Under the pieces are notes generated by a model. It searched no databases, was not told the origin of the DNA, and was given only the letters and a program-made list of their open reading frames with translations. Below, piece by piece: positions 43,178-52,318 of a stretch of 64,000 bases of DNA (within the stretch, counting starts at the first letter, position 1; each line of letters begins with the position of its first letter). Source of the DNA: Rhodobacteraceae bacterium DSL-40 (GTDB lineage: Bacteria; Pseudomonadota; Alphaproteobacteria; Rhodobacterales; Rhodobacteraceae); NCBI GenBank assembly GCA_003258405.1, contig QKPN01000002.1, positions 434,001-498,000 of the forward strand. The letters run 5' to 3'. The translations under genes were made by a program, and so were the position numbers.

Positions 43178-43338
43178 GCTCGGTCTCCTTGGTCTCTCAC
43201 TCCGCGCATGACGTTAGAGCGGCATTCCGGTCCAGAAAAGCCATTTGAACGGCGATTCGGCCCGTGAACCGCCCCGAAGCGCGATCCGCGCAGAGATTGT
43301 GCAGTCCCGCGCGCAGGAAGTGCCGCACAGGGGGCCCG

Positions 43339-43354
43339 CGTTTCACGTGAAGCA
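43339..43354. promoter_or_regulatory. Candidate parS (ParB-binding) site
   Basis: CGTTTCACGTGAAGCA matches the bacterial parS consensus TGTTTCACGTGAAACA at 14 of 16 positions, including the whole central TTTCACGTGAA. It is intergenic, 25 bases after the hemD stop. No other TTCACGTGAA was seen in the window. hemD/tsaD/gpsA genes are origin-proximal in several Alphaproteobacteria, which fits. Confidence 0.55.
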
Positions 43355-43379
43355 ATGCCTGCCAGGGGCGGCGGAAGGC

Positions 43380-44087
43380 TCAGAGCGCGGCAAGCGCCGC
43401 CATCATGCCCTCGCGGCCCGGATGCTCGGCAACCCGGCGGTCCGCGAAGCTCAGCGTATCGAGCTTCGCATCGGCCGCGGCGCTGAGTGAAACGGAGATG
43501 CTGCGCGCAAAGAGCCAGCCGTTTTCCTTCGCCTGTTCGGCAAAGATCGTCGCGGTGCGCGGCGAGAAGACGGTGAAGACGTCAAGCTCTCCGACCCGGA
43601 GGAGATCCGCCGCCCGGCCCTCGATCTCGCAGGCCACCTGATCATAGAGCTCGGCCGCCCGGACCTCGATCCCCGCCGTCTCGAGCCGCCCGGCGAGATC
43701 GCCCGCCGCGTGAATGCCGCGGATGTGGAGGCAGGCCCCGGCCTCCGGCGGGTGGCGCGCGATCACGAGATCGGCGAGCGCCTCGACATCGCCATCCGCC
43801 GAGCGCGCATCGAAGCCTGCCGCACGCGCAGCGGCGGTGGTCATCGCGCCGACGCAATAGGCCAGCCGGGTGCGGTCCGGCGACCGGCGCACGAACTCCC
43901 CGACCCCGTTTGCGGAGGTGAAGAGCAGCGCGCCCACACCGGCGAGCTCGATCTCGCCCGGCAGCGGCTCGATCCGGAGCAGCGGCGCGATGAGCACCTC
44001 GAACCGCCCGGGAAGCTCTGCGGCGAGTGCCTTGGCGAAGGCAGTGGACTGGGGTTCGGGACGGACGAGAAGCAGGGTCTTCGGCAA
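43380..44087 (-). CDS. hemD: Uroporphyrinogen-III synthase
   Basis: Cyclises hydroxymethylbilane to uroporphyrinogen III in haem, cobalamin and bacteriochlorophyll synthesis. 235 residues, the usual length; sequence conservation is low in this family, but [54 protein letters not shown] and [17 protein letters not shown] are the expected landmarks. The ATG faces tsaD across a 115-base divergent gap, the arrangement found in many Alphaproteobacteria (where hemC is often adjacent; it is not here). Confidence 0.88.
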   Translation of the reverse strand: MPKTLLLVRPEPQSTAFAKALAAELPGRFEVLIAPLLRIEPLPGEIELAGVGALLFTSANGVGEFVRRSPDRTRLAYCVGAMTTAAARAAGFDARSADGDVEALADLVIARHPPEAGACLHIRGIHAAGDLAGRLETAGIEVRAAELYDQVACEIEGRAADLLRVGELDVFTVFSPRTATIFAEQAKENGWLFARSISVSLSAAADAKLDTLSFADRRVAEHPGREGMMAALAAL

Positions 44088-44202
44088 GGTTCGGTTCCTT
44101 TCGCTCGCGATGACGGGCGCGCCGACGTTGCGCGTTCAAGGCGCCGGTGTTACCTGCGGGGCGCGTGCGAGGCAATCGCCTCGCAACCGGAAGGGGGACG
44201 CC

Positions 44203-45300
44203 TTGGCGCAGACGCGCATCATCCTCGGGATCGAAAGCAGCTGCGACGACACCGCGGCCGCCCTTCTGCGCGCCGAGCCCGGCCGGCCGGTCGGCGAGAT
44301 CCTCGCCGCCGAGGTCTTTGGCCAGGAGAGCCTGCACGCGGCCTTCGGCGGCGTCGTCCCCGAGATCGCTGCCCGCGCCCATGCCGAGCGGATCGATGTG
44401 GTGACCGAGGCGGCCCTCGCCCGCTCGGGCCTGACCCTCGCCGATGTGGATGCGATTGGCGTCACTGCGGGCCCGGGCCTCATCGGCGGCGTGCTTGCCG
44501 GTGTGATGTTTGCCAAGGGCCTTGCCGCGGCGCGCGGGCTGCCGCTCTGGGGCATCAACCATCTCGCCGGGCACGCGCTCACGCCGCGGCTGGTCGAACC
44601 CATCGAATTTCCCTACCTCATGCTGCTCGTTTCCGGCGGCCACTGCCAGTTTCTCGCCGTCGAGGCTGCCGACCGCTTCCGTCGCCTCGGTGGCACCATC
44701 GACGACGCGCCCGGCGAGGCCTTCGACAAGGTGGCGAAGCTCCTCGGCCTTCCCCAGCCCGGCGGCCCGGCGGTCGAGGCCGAGGCAGGTGAAGGCGATC
44801 CCGCGCGCTTTGCGCTGCCGCGCCCGCTTCTCGACCGGCCAGGCTGCGACCTCTCGTTCTCCGGCCTCAAGACGGCGGTGCGCCGGGCCTGCGACAGGCT
44901 TGTCGCGGAACAGGGCGGGCTCACCCGCGCCGACCGGGCGGACCTGTGCGCCGGCTTTCAGGCGGCTGTCGTCGAGACGCTGGCGGAGAAGACCCGCCGC
45001 GCCTGCGCCGCCTTTGCGGCGGATCACGGGCCACGCTGCCTCGCGGTTGCCGGTGGCGTTGCGGCGAACGCGGCGATCCGGGCCGCCCTCCGGACCGTGG
45101 CCGAGGAGCAGGGCTTCGGCTGGTCCGCCCCGCCGCTCCGGCTCTGCACCGACAACGGCGCAATGATCGCATGGGCCGCAGCAGAGCGGATGGCGCTCGA
45201 GGGGCCCGACGATCTGACGCTTTCCGCCCGTCCGCGCTGGCCGCTCGACAGGGAGGCGGCACCGCTGCTCGGCTCGGGGCGCAAGGGGGCCAAGGCATGA
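44203..45300 (+). CDS. tsaD: tRNA N6-adenosine threonylcarbamoyltransferase
   Basis: Transfers the threonylcarbamoyl group onto A37 of ANN-decoding tRNAs, with TsaB and TsaE. 365 residues. Motifs: [22 protein letters not shown], metal-binding His-x3-His (H120, H124 in NHLAGH), [10 protein letters not shown], and GGVAAN. The start is a TTG at 44203 with AAGGGGG six bases before it; family members start near this point ([12 protein letters not shown]), whereas upstream ATGs add unrelated sequence. It leads the operon tsaD-gpsA-YciI-EVE, with a four-base overlap to gpsA. Confidence 0.94.
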   Translation: MAQTRIILGIESSCDDTAAALLRAEPGRPVGEILAAEVFGQESLHAAFGGVVPEIAARAHAERIDVVTEAALARSGLTLADVDAIGVTAGPGLIGGVLAGVMFAKGLAAARGLPLWGINHLAGHALTPRLVEPIEFPYLMLLVSGGHCQFLAVEAADRFRRLGGTIDDAPGEAFDKVAKLLGLPQPGGPAVEAEAGEGDPARFALPRPLLDRPGCDLSFSGLKTAVRRACDRLVAEQGGLTRADRADLCAGFQAAVVETLAEKTRRACAAFAADHGPRCLAVAGGVAANAAIRAALRTVAEEQGFGWSAPPLRLCTDNGAMIAWAAAERMALEGPDDLTLSARPRWPLDREAAPLLGSGRKGAKA

Positions 45301-46253
45301 TCGGCGTCATCGGGGCAGGTGCATTCGGCTCGGCCCTGGCGGTTGCCGCCGCTGCGGCCGGGCGCCCAGTGCTGCTCTGGGGCCGCGATCCCGCCGCGAT
45401 GGCCGCAGCGGAAGCCGCGCGCGCCGTGCCCAGGCTGCCCGGCATCACCCTTCCCGCCGAGATCACCTGCACCGGCGATCTCGGCGCGCTGTCCGGTGCG
45501 GACGCCCTGCTCCTCGTCGTCCCCGCGCAGCAGACCGAGCATTTCCTGCGCGAGAATGCGCACGCCCTGCCAGACGTTCCGCTCGTCCTCTGCGCCAAGG
45601 GGATTGAGGCGAAAAGCCTCCGCCTCCAGACCGGGATCGCCGCCGAAGCCGCGCCGGGGCATGCGCTCGCCGCGCTGACCGGGCCGGGTTTTGCCGGGGA
45701 AATCGCCCGCGGCCTCCCGACCGCGCTCACACTCGCCTGCGCCGATCCGGACATGGGCCGGAGCCTGCAGGAACAGCTCTCCGGTCCGCGCCTGCGCCTC
45801 TACCTCACCGACGATGTCATCGGCGCCCAGGTCGGGGGCGCGCTCAAGAACGTCATCGCCATCGCCTGCGGCATGGTGGAGGGCGCCCGGCTCGGCGCCT
45901 CGGCCCGCGCCGCGCTGATGACCCGCGGCTTTGCCGAGATGACCCGCCTCGCCGTGGCGATGGGCGCCCGCGCCGAAACGCTTGCCGGGCTCTCCGGGCT
46001 TGGCGATCTGTCGCTCACCTGCAACTCGGTACAGTCGCGCAATTTCAGCGAGGGCTGTGCCATCGGCAGCGGCGCGGTGCGGCCCGGCGGCACGGTCGAG
46101 GGCGTGGCCACTGCACGCGCGGCCTGTGAACTCGCCGCCCGTCACGGGGTGGAAATGCCGATTGCGGCGGCGGTGGCGGATGTGCTCGATGGGGCGCTGA
46201 CGCTCGACGCCGCGATGGGGGCGCTGCTCGCCCGACCGCTCAAGGAGGAATGA
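45297..46253 (+). CDS. gpsA: Glycerol-3-phosphate dehydrogenase [NAD(P)+]
   Basis: Reduces dihydroxyacetone phosphate to sn-glycerol-3-phosphate for phospholipid synthesis. 318 residues. N-terminal dinucleotide motif [48 protein letters not shown]; catalytic lysine in [17 protein letters not shown]; and [20 protein letters not shown] overlaps the tsaD stop as ATGA. Confidence 0.95.
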   Translation: MIGVIGAGAFGSALAVAAAAAGRPVLLWGRDPAAMAAAEAARAVPRLPGITLPAEITCTGDLGALSGADALLLVVPAQQTEHFLRENAHALPDVPLVLCAKGIEAKSLRLQTGIAAEAAPGHALAALTGPGFAGEIARGLPTALTLACADPDMGRSLQEQLSGPRLRLYLTDDVIGAQVGGALKNVIAIACGMVEGARLGASARAALMTRGFAEMTRLAVAMGARAETLAGLSGLGDLSLTCNSVQSRNFSEGCAIGSGAVRPGGTVEGVATARAACELAARHGVEMPIAAAVADVLDGALTLDAAMGALLARPLKEE

Positions 46254-46526
46254 ATGCTCTTCGCGCTGATCTGCACCGACAAGCCCGGTGGCCTCGATAT
46301 CCGCAAGGCCAACCGCACCGACCATCTCGCCTATATCGAATCGACCGGCGTGGTCACCCAGGCGGGTCCGTTTCTCGATGCCGAGGGCGGAATGTGCGGC
46401 TCGCTGGTGATCCTCGATGTGGAAGACCTCGCCGCGGCCGAAGCCTGGGCGGCGGGCGATCCCTATGCGAACGCGGGCCTCTTCTCGTCGGTCGAGATCC
46501 GGCCGTGGAAGAAGGTCATCGGCTGA
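46254..46526 (+). CDS. YciI-family protein
   Basis: 90-residue protein with the ferredoxin-like YciI/YCII fold: MLFALICTDKPGG, R-x2-HLAYIE with the conserved active-site-like His, QAGPFLD and DPYANAGLFSSVEIRPWKKV with the family's Asp-Pro and W. The biochemical role of the family is unclear. The ATG follows the gpsA stop directly, so it is translated with it. Confidence 0.9.
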   Translation: MLFALICTDKPGGLDIRKANRTDHLAYIESTGVVTQAGPFLDAEGGMCGSLVILDVEDLAAAEAWAAGDPYANAGLFSSVEIRPWKKVIG

Positions 46527-46539
46527 GGAGGGCGCGAGA

Positions 46540-46959
46540 ATGGCCCACTGGCTCTTCAAATCCGAAGCCTCGACCTGGAGCTGGGACCAGCAGGTCGCCA
46601 GGGGCGAGGCCGGCGAGGAATGGGACGGCGTGCGCAACTATCAGGCGCGCAACAACATGCGGGCTATGAAGCGCGGCGAGCGCGGCTTCTTCTACCACTC
46701 CCAGAAGGAGAAGGAGATCGTCGGCATCGTCGAGGTGATCGCCGAGGCCCACCCCGATTCCAAGGCGGGCGATCCGCGCTGGGAATGCGTCGACATCATG
46801 GCGATTGCACCCCTGCCGACACCCGTGACGCTCGACATGTGCAAGGCCGAGCCCCGGCTTGCCGACATGGTTCTCGTCAACAATTCCCGCCTCTCGGTAC
46901 AGCCGGTCTCGGATGCCGAGTGGCAGGTGATCTGCGAGCTGGGCGGCGTCGCCGACTGA
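46540..46959 (+). CDS. EVE-domain protein
   Basis: 139-residue protein of the EVE/PUA-like family (thymocyte nuclear protein 1 type): HWLFKSEASTWSWDQQVARGEAGEEWDGVRNYQARNNMRAMKRGERGFFYHSQKEKEIVGIVEV. EVE domains read modified bases in DNA or RNA. It ends the tsaD operon, a conserved order in Alphaproteobacteria that suggests a link to RNA modification. GAGGAGGGCGCGAGA precedes the ATG at 46540. Confidence 0.9.
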   Translation: MAHWLFKSEASTWSWDQQVARGEAGEEWDGVRNYQARNNMRAMKRGERGFFYHSQKEKEIVGIVEVIAEAHPDSKAGDPRWECVDIMAIAPLPTPVTLDMCKAEPRLADMVLVNNSRLSVQPVSDAEWQVICELGGVAD

Positions 46960-47139
46960 CGCCACAATGTCAGGCGCGCGGCCCGGCCCTTCGCGCCCGG
47001 CCGCCCGCCGGCAGGCCCCCTGCGCGGCCGTGCGCAATCTGGCCAAGATTAATCGAATCTTAGTCAATAAACCTCTGATATAACGATTGTTTCAACTAGT
47101 ACACGTATATCCGCACGAATAATAGTCGGGAGGCGTGGA

Positions 47140-48186
47140 ATGCACATACTCGTGGTGGATGACAATGCCATCAATCTCACGGTGCTGAAGTCGATCGTGT
47201 CGCGGGTTCTGCAAAGCTGCGTCTCCGCGCTGAATGATCCCGAGGAAGCGCTCGCCTTCGCCAACCGCACGGTCTGCGACCTCGTGCTGGTCGATTACAG
47301 CATGCCCAGGATGAACGGCGTGGAGTTCATCAAGCGCTTCCGGGACAACCCGCAGAATGCGCATGTGCCGGTTGTGATGATCACCGTCGATTGCGAGCGG
47401 GCGCTGCGCATCGCCGCCATCGAGGCCGGAGCGACCGATTTTCTCACCCGGCCTGTCGATCCCGACGAACTCAAGGTCCGCGCGACCAATCTGCTCAAGC
47501 TGCGCCAGGCGCAGGTCGAGCTCGCCGACCGCGCCAACTGGCTCATGCGCAAGGTCGAGCAGGCGACGCGCAACCTGCTTGAGCGCGAGGAAGAGATGAT
47601 CTGGCGGCTGGCCCGTGCCATCGAATACCGCGATGGCGGAACCGGCGAGCATATCAACCGCGTCGCGACGATCTCGCGCATCATCGCCGAGGAGCTCGGG
47701 CTCGATCCCGAGCATTGCCGCGACATCTATCTCGCCGCGCCCCTGCATGATGTCGGCAAGATCGGCGTTCCCGACGCGATCCTCATGAAGCCGGGCAGTC
47801 TCGACCCCGCCGAAACCGCCGCGATGCGCGAGCATGTGACCTTCGGCGCCGCGATTCTGGCAGATGGCAAGAGCAACCTGCTGCGCGTCGCGGAGTGCAT
47901 CGCCAAGTCACACCATGAACGCTGGGATGGCACCGGCTATCCCGACGGGCTCGCGGGCGAGGCAATTCCCATCGAGGGCAGGATTGCGGCGATCGCCGAT
48001 GTCTTCGACGCCCTCTGCACCGTCCGGCCCTACAAGGAGGCCTGGAGCCTGGAAGAGGCGCATGACGAGATCCTCGCCGGAACCGGACAACATTTCGACC
48101 CCCGCTGCGTCGTCGCCTTTGACAAGGGCTGGAGCCGCATCGTCGCCTACATGACCCCGAGCCCGGAAGCGAGCTCGGCCGCCTGA
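47140..48186 (+). CDS. Response regulator with HD-GYP c-di-GMP phosphodiesterase domain
   Basis: 348-residue RpfG-type protein. The receiver domain (1-120) has acidic residues D7-D8, phospho-acceptor D52 (LVDYSMP) and a late Lys/Arg switch (TRPVDPDEL). A short coiled linker leads to HD-GYP with HDVGKIGVPD and HHERWDGTGYPDGLAGE, all catalytic histidines and the GYP motif intact, so it should hydrolyse cyclic di-GMP when activated. GGGAGGCGTGGA precedes the ATG. It heads a three-gene unit with a periplasmic protein and a hybrid kinase, which is probably its phosphodonor. Confidence 0.92.
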   Translation: MHILVVDDNAINLTVLKSIVSRVLQSCVSALNDPEEALAFANRTVCDLVLVDYSMPRMNGVEFIKRFRDNPQNAHVPVVMITVDCERALRIAAIEAGATDFLTRPVDPDELKVRATNLLKLRQAQVELADRANWLMRKVEQATRNLLEREEEMIWRLARAIEYRDGGTGEHINRVATISRIIAEELGLDPEHCRDIYLAAPLHDVGKIGVPDAILMKPGSLDPAETAAMREHVTFGAAILADGKSNLLRVAECIAKSHHERWDGTGYPDGLAGEAIPIEGRIAAIADVFDALCTVRPYKEAWSLEEAHDEILAGTGQHFDPRCVVAFDKGWSRIVAYMTPSPEASSAA

Positions 48187-48223
48187 GCGATCGCCTATCG
48201 CCAAAACCAACCGGAGCAGTCAG

Positions 48224-48730
48224 ATGAACCTCAAGCGTCTTTCACTCGGCCTCCTTGCCGCCATCGCCTTCGCATGCCCCTCCCTCGCCGGGGAGCTGGC
48301 CGCGCCCGAGGACCGGGTTGTCCTCACCGTCTCGGGAGCCATCGACAATACGAACGCGCCGGATGGTGCGGAGTTCGACCTCGCGATGCTCGACGCGCTG
48401 CCGCAGGACAGCGTCACCGGCAGGACCCCCTGGTACGACGATTCCCGCACCTTTTCCGGACCGCTGATCTCGGCGATCCTCGAGGCTGTCGGCGCGCATG
48501 GCAAGGCGCTGCGCGTGACGGCCGTGAATGACTATTCGGCCGAGATCCCCGTCAGCGATATCGAGGACTACCCCGTCATCCTCGCCACCCGCATCGACGG
48601 CGCCACCCTGTCCGTGCGCGAAAAGGGCCCGGGATTCGTGATCTATCCGTTCGACAAGGCGCCTGAGCTCTACAACGAGAAGTACTTCGGTCGCTCGGTG
48701 TGGCAGGTGACCTCGATCGAGATCTTCTAG
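48224..48730 (+). CDS. Exported sulfite-oxidase-fold (molybdopterin-like) protein without cysteine ligand
   Basis: 168-residue exported protein (signal peptide ending PSLAG). The mature part resembles the oxidoreductase molybdopterin-binding fold (LTVSGAIDNTN ... FSGPLISAILEAVGAHGKALRVTAVNDYSAEIPVSDIEDYPVILATRIDGATLSVREKGPGFVIYPFDKAPEL). The only cysteine is in the signal peptide, so the Cys that ligates molybdenum in true sulfite-oxidase-type enzymes is missing; a binding or sensing role is more likely than catalysis. Its place between the response regulator and the kinase supports a periplasmic input to that kinase. Confidence 0.75.
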   Translation: MNLKRLSLGLLAAIAFACPSLAGELAAPEDRVVLTVSGAIDNTNAPDGAEFDLAMLDALPQDSVTGRTPWYDDSRTFSGPLISAILEAVGAHGKALRVTAVNDYSAEIPVSDIEDYPVILATRIDGATLSVREKGPGFVIYPFDKAPELYNEKYFGRSVWQVTSIEIF

Positions 48731-48746
48731 CCCCGGCAGCACCGCC

Positions 48747-50930
48747 ATGTGGGAGCGCCAATTCCGCCTGCGCAGCCTGGGGACGTGGATTGTCGTGCTC
48801 GGGCTTGCCTGCGCCGTGGCGATCTTCGTTGCGATCGTCACGATGTATCTCTCGCTCAACGAACGTCATCGCGGCGAGGAGGCAAGTGCTCGGGAAAGCG
48901 CGCTCTGGGCCTCGTTCCAGGCCGATCGGGAAGCCGGACGCTTCGTGGAATCGGTCCTCGTCGCCATGCGATCGCCGACGCCGAAGACCCTCAACGAGCT
49001 CCGCACCCGCTATGACGTGCTCTACAGCCGGGCGGGCATTCTCTCCGAAGCGCAATTTTCGATCTCGTTCGGGCCCGGCGCTGACGTGGAGGACAGCGTT
49101 TCGGGCGTTGCCGACTCGATCTTCGGCCTTGCGCCGGAAATCGACTCCCTTGCCGACAACGACGCGCTCATCGCCGCGCTGCCGATGCTCTACGGGCAGG
49201 CGCAGGCGATTCGCAGGGCGACGGAAAAGCTGACACTCCACACCAACGCCGCCAACAACGAGGCCAGTGTCGCGGCACGCGCCGAGACCTCGACACTCCA
49301 CGACCGGATCGCCTTCAGCGTCACCCTTCTCATGATCGTGCTCGGGCTTCTCGTCGGCCTCCTGTTGATGCAGCTCATGCAGATCTCCCGAGCCGGGCGG
49401 GAAATTGCCAGGATCAGCGAACGCAACCAGCGGGCCCGCGAAGCGGCCGAGGCCGGCAACCGCGCCAAGTCGGCATTTCTCGCCTCGATGAGCCACGAGA
49501 TCCGCACGCCGCTCAGCGGCATCATCGGCATGGCCGAAGTCCTCTCGCATACGCGCCTGAGCATTCCTCAGGCGCGCCAGCTCAGCACCATACGCCTTGC
49601 GGGCGATCACCTCCTCGACGTCATCAACGACATTCTCGACTTCTCGAAGCTCGAGTCGGGTCTGGTGGAGGTGAACCTTGTCACCTTCAACCTTTCCGAA
49701 GTGATGGATGCGCTCGGCGACATCATGATCCCCCGCGCCGCCGAACGCGGCCTCCAGCTCACCTTCGAAAGCCCCGACATCTCGCTTCACAGCGACCCCG
49801 CCCGGCTGCGCCAGGTGCTCATCAATCTCGTGAGCAACGCGATCAAGTTCACCCCTGAAGGCTCCGTCCATGTGCGGGTCACGCGTCGCGGCCCGGACAA
49901 CCTGCGCTTCGAGGTCGAGGATACCGGCGTCGGCATCCCGCCCGAGGCGATACCCAAGCTCTTCAAGGAGTTCAGCCAGGTCGACGCCAGCTACACGCGG
50001 CGGTTCGGCGGCACCGGGCTCGGGCTCGCCATCAGCAAGCGGCTCGTCGAGGCCATCGGCGGCGGCTTCGATGTCCATTCGGTGCCGGGCGAAGGCACGC
50101 TCTTCGGCTTCGAGGTGCCGGCCTCGCCGATCGGCGAGGCCTTGCCCCGCTGGCCCGAAGCCCCAAGCCAGCCAAACGAAGAGACCCGCTTCGAGGGGCG
50201 CATTCTCGTCGTGGACGACAATGCCATCAACCGCGAGGTCGCCTGCAGCCTTCTCACACGCCTTGGTGTCGAGACACGCACGGCGGAGAATGGTGCCGAG
50301 GCCTTGCGGATCCTCGACGAAGAGGTGTTCGACGTCGTTTTCATGGACATGCAGATGCCCATTCTGGACGGGCTCGAGACCACCCGCCGCCTGCGGAACG
50401 AGAGTTACGCCGGCGCGATCATCGGGCTTACGGCGAATGCCTTCACCTCCGACCGCATGGCTTGCCTCGATGCAGGGATGAACGACTTCATGCCAAAGCC
50501 CGTGACCCGACCCAAGCTGATCGAGATGCTCTGCCCGCGGCTCCGCCAGCGCGCCGAGATCGAGCCGGCCCCGCCCGTGGCCGAGGATCCCGAACCCCAA
50601 CCGGCGGAAACCGTCGAACGGCGGTCGGTTTCGGACTACCGCGCCGCGCTGATCGAGGAACTCGGGGCCGAAACCTACCAGGAGCTGCTTCTGGCCTTCA
50701 TCGAGGATGCCCAGCAGCGTCTCGACGTGATCCGGGGCACCCTCTGCGAGACGCAGATCGAGCGCGAGCTCCACTCCCTCAAGGGATCGGCCCTGACCCT
50801 CGGGCTCGAGGAGATCGCCGAACTCGCGCAGGACATGCGCAGCCTCAGCCCCGACTTCGCGGACCAGCTTGCGCGGATGGAGAGGCTCGTCCGGGGTGTG
50901 GCCGAAACCCCGCTCATCCGGTCCGCCTGA
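48747..50930 (+). CDS. Hybrid sensor histidine kinase with receiver and HPt domains
   Basis: 727-residue membrane kinase. Helix 1 about 13-36, a periplasmic sensor region of about 150 residues without a recognised domain, helix 2 about 190-213. HisKA carries H250 (SHEIRTPL); the ATPase has [16 protein letters not shown] and GGTGLGLAI. The receiver has VVDDN and phospho-acceptor D534 (FMDMQMP), and a C-terminal HPt domain has H676 (ELHSLKGSA). It can therefore run a complete His-Asp-His relay, ending on the HD-GYP response regulator at 47140 by inference. The neighbouring periplasmic SUOX-fold protein is a plausible sensor partner. Confidence 0.93.
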   Translation: MWERQFRLRSLGTWIVVLGLACAVAIFVAIVTMYLSLNERHRGEEASARESALWASFQADREAGRFVESVLVAMRSPTPKTLNELRTRYDVLYSRAGILSEAQFSISFGPGADVEDSVSGVADSIFGLAPEIDSLADNDALIAALPMLYGQAQAIRRATEKLTLHTNAANNEASVAARAETSTLHDRIAFSVTLLMIVLGLLVGLLLMQLMQISRAGREIARISERNQRAREAAEAGNRAKSAFLASMSHEIRTPLSGIIGMAEVLSHTRLSIPQARQLSTIRLAGDHLLDVINDILDFSKLESGLVEVNLVTFNLSEVMDALGDIMIPRAAERGLQLTFESPDISLHSDPARLRQVLINLVSNAIKFTPEGSVHVRVTRRGPDNLRFEVEDTGVGIPPEAIPKLFKEFSQVDASYTRRFGGTGLGLAISKRLVEAIGGGFDVHSVPGEGTLFGFEVPASPIGEALPRWPEAPSQPNEETRFEGRILVVDDNAINREVACSLLTRLGVETRTAENGAEALRILDEEVFDVVFMDMQMPILDGLETTRRLRNESYAGAIIGLTANAFTSDRMACLDAGMNDFMPKPVTRPKLIEMLCPRLRQRAEIEPAPPVAEDPEPQPAETVERRSVSDYRAALIEELGAETYQELLLAFIEDAQQRLDVIRGTLCETQIERELHSLKGSALTLGLEEIAELAQDMRSLSPDFADQLARMERLVRGVAETPLIRSA

Positions 50931-51016
50931 CGCCACCGATCACGTCTCCATGAGCCGCCGCCGGAAATGGCGATCCGGCGCGTGAATCCTGCGGCGACAG
51001 GAAGATGAGGCGATCG

Positions 51017-52306
51017 ATGAAGCACATACGGCCGGTACCGGGCATGGACGCGCCTTCGGACGACACGACTGCGCAGACAAGGCCGGGCGCGCGGCGGCGC
51101 TGGCGGCGCGCCGCTGGCCTTGCCGCCCTCCTCGCCCTCCTGCTCGGTGGCGGTATCGCCTACCGTGCAAGCCTCGCGGGCGCGCCCGGCCCGGAGGTCA
51201 TGACCGCGCCGGTGGTGCGTGGCGACATAGAGGATGCCGTGCTGGCGACCGGCGTGCTGAAACCCGCCCGGCTCGTCGCGGTCGGGGCGCAGGTCTCGGG
51301 CCGGATCACCCGTCTCGCCGTGGCGATCGGCGACGAGGTGAAGGCCGGCGATCTCATCGCCGAAATCGACTCGATCCCCCAGAAGAACGCGCTCCGCACC
51401 GCCGAGGCATCGCTCGCCGAGGTAAAGGCCCAGAAGGCGGAGAAGGAAGCCACGCTCGGCAATCTCGAGCGCACACTCGCCCGCCAGACGGCGCTGGCCG
51501 ACCGGCGGACGATTGCGCAGGCCGATCTCGAAACCGCCCAGGGCGATGTCGCGGTCACCAAGGCGCAGATCGAGGCGCTCGATGCTGGGATCGCCGCGGC
51601 CGAGGTTGCCATCGAGACCGCGCGGGTCAATCTCGGCTATACCCGCATCACCGCCCCGATCGACGGAACCGTGCTCGCGGTCAGTGCCCAGCAGGGCCAG
51701 ACGGTCAACGCCGCCCAGACCACGCCCACCATCGTCGTGCTCGGCGATCTCGACACGATGGCGGTCCATGCCGAGATTTCCGAGGCCGATGTGACCCGCG
51801 TCGCGCCCGGTCAGGAGGTCTATTTCACCATCCTGGGCGATCGCGGCACGCGCTATTCCGCGAGTCTTGCCTCGATTGCGCCCGCGCCCGAGTCGATCAC
51901 CGAGGATTCGAGCCTCGGTCTCACCGGCACCGCCTCCGCCTCGTCGACCAGCACGAGCGCGATCTATTACGACGGGATCTTCGAGGTGCCGAACCCCGAC
52001 CGGCATCTGCGCACCTACATGACCGCGGAGGTCCATGTGGTGCACGCGAGCGCCCCGGACGTGCTTGCGATTCCCCTCACGGCGCTCGGCCCCGCAGCAG
52101 CGGACGGCAGCCGCACCGTGCAGGTTCTCGGGCCGGATGGCACGATCAGCACCCGCCGGGTCGAGACCGGCGTCATGGACAGGAGCAATGCCGAGGTGCG
52201 CAGCGGGCTTTCCGAGGGCGAACGTGTGGTCATCGGCACGGGCACCGGCGCAGGGAGTGCTCCGGCCGCCGGGCCGCGCATGCCGCGCGCGCCGATGGGG
52301 CTCTGA
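51017..52306 (+). CDS. macA: MacA-type periplasmic adaptor of a tripartite ABC pump
   Basis: 429-residue membrane-fusion protein. One N-terminal membrane helix (about 33-50, GLAALLALLLGGGIAYRA) after a basic tail, a biotinyl-lipoyl half (GQVSGRITRL-like ALVGAQVSGRITRLAVAIGDEVKAGDLIAEID), a long alpha hairpin (about 115-195), then LGYTRITAPIDGTVLAVSAQQGQTV and beta-barrel domains. I preferred ATG 51017 (GAGG six bases upstream) to ATG 51005. Together with the fused ATPase-permease 12 bases downstream it forms a MacAB exporter for macrolides, peptides or siderophores; the outer-membrane partner is not in the window. Confidence 0.88.
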   Translation: MKHIRPVPGMDAPSDDTTAQTRPGARRRWRRAAGLAALLALLLGGGIAYRASLAGAPGPEVMTAPVVRGDIEDAVLATGVLKPARLVAVGAQVSGRITRLAVAIGDEVKAGDLIAEIDSIPQKNALRTAEASLAEVKAQKAEKEATLGNLERTLARQTALADRRTIAQADLETAQGDVAVTKAQIEALDAGIAAAEVAIETARVNLGYTRITAPIDGTVLAVSAQQGQTVNAAQTTPTIVVLGDLDTMAVHAEISEADVTRVAPGQEVYFTILGDRGTRYSASLASIAPAPESITEDSSLGLTGTASASSTSTSAIYYDGIFEVPNPDRHLRTYMTAEVHVVHASAPDVLAIPLTALGPAAADGSRTVQVLGPDGTISTRRVETGVMDRSNAEVRSGLSEGERVVIGTGTGAGSAPAAGPRMPRAPMGL

Positions 52307-52318
52307 GGGAAAGACGGC

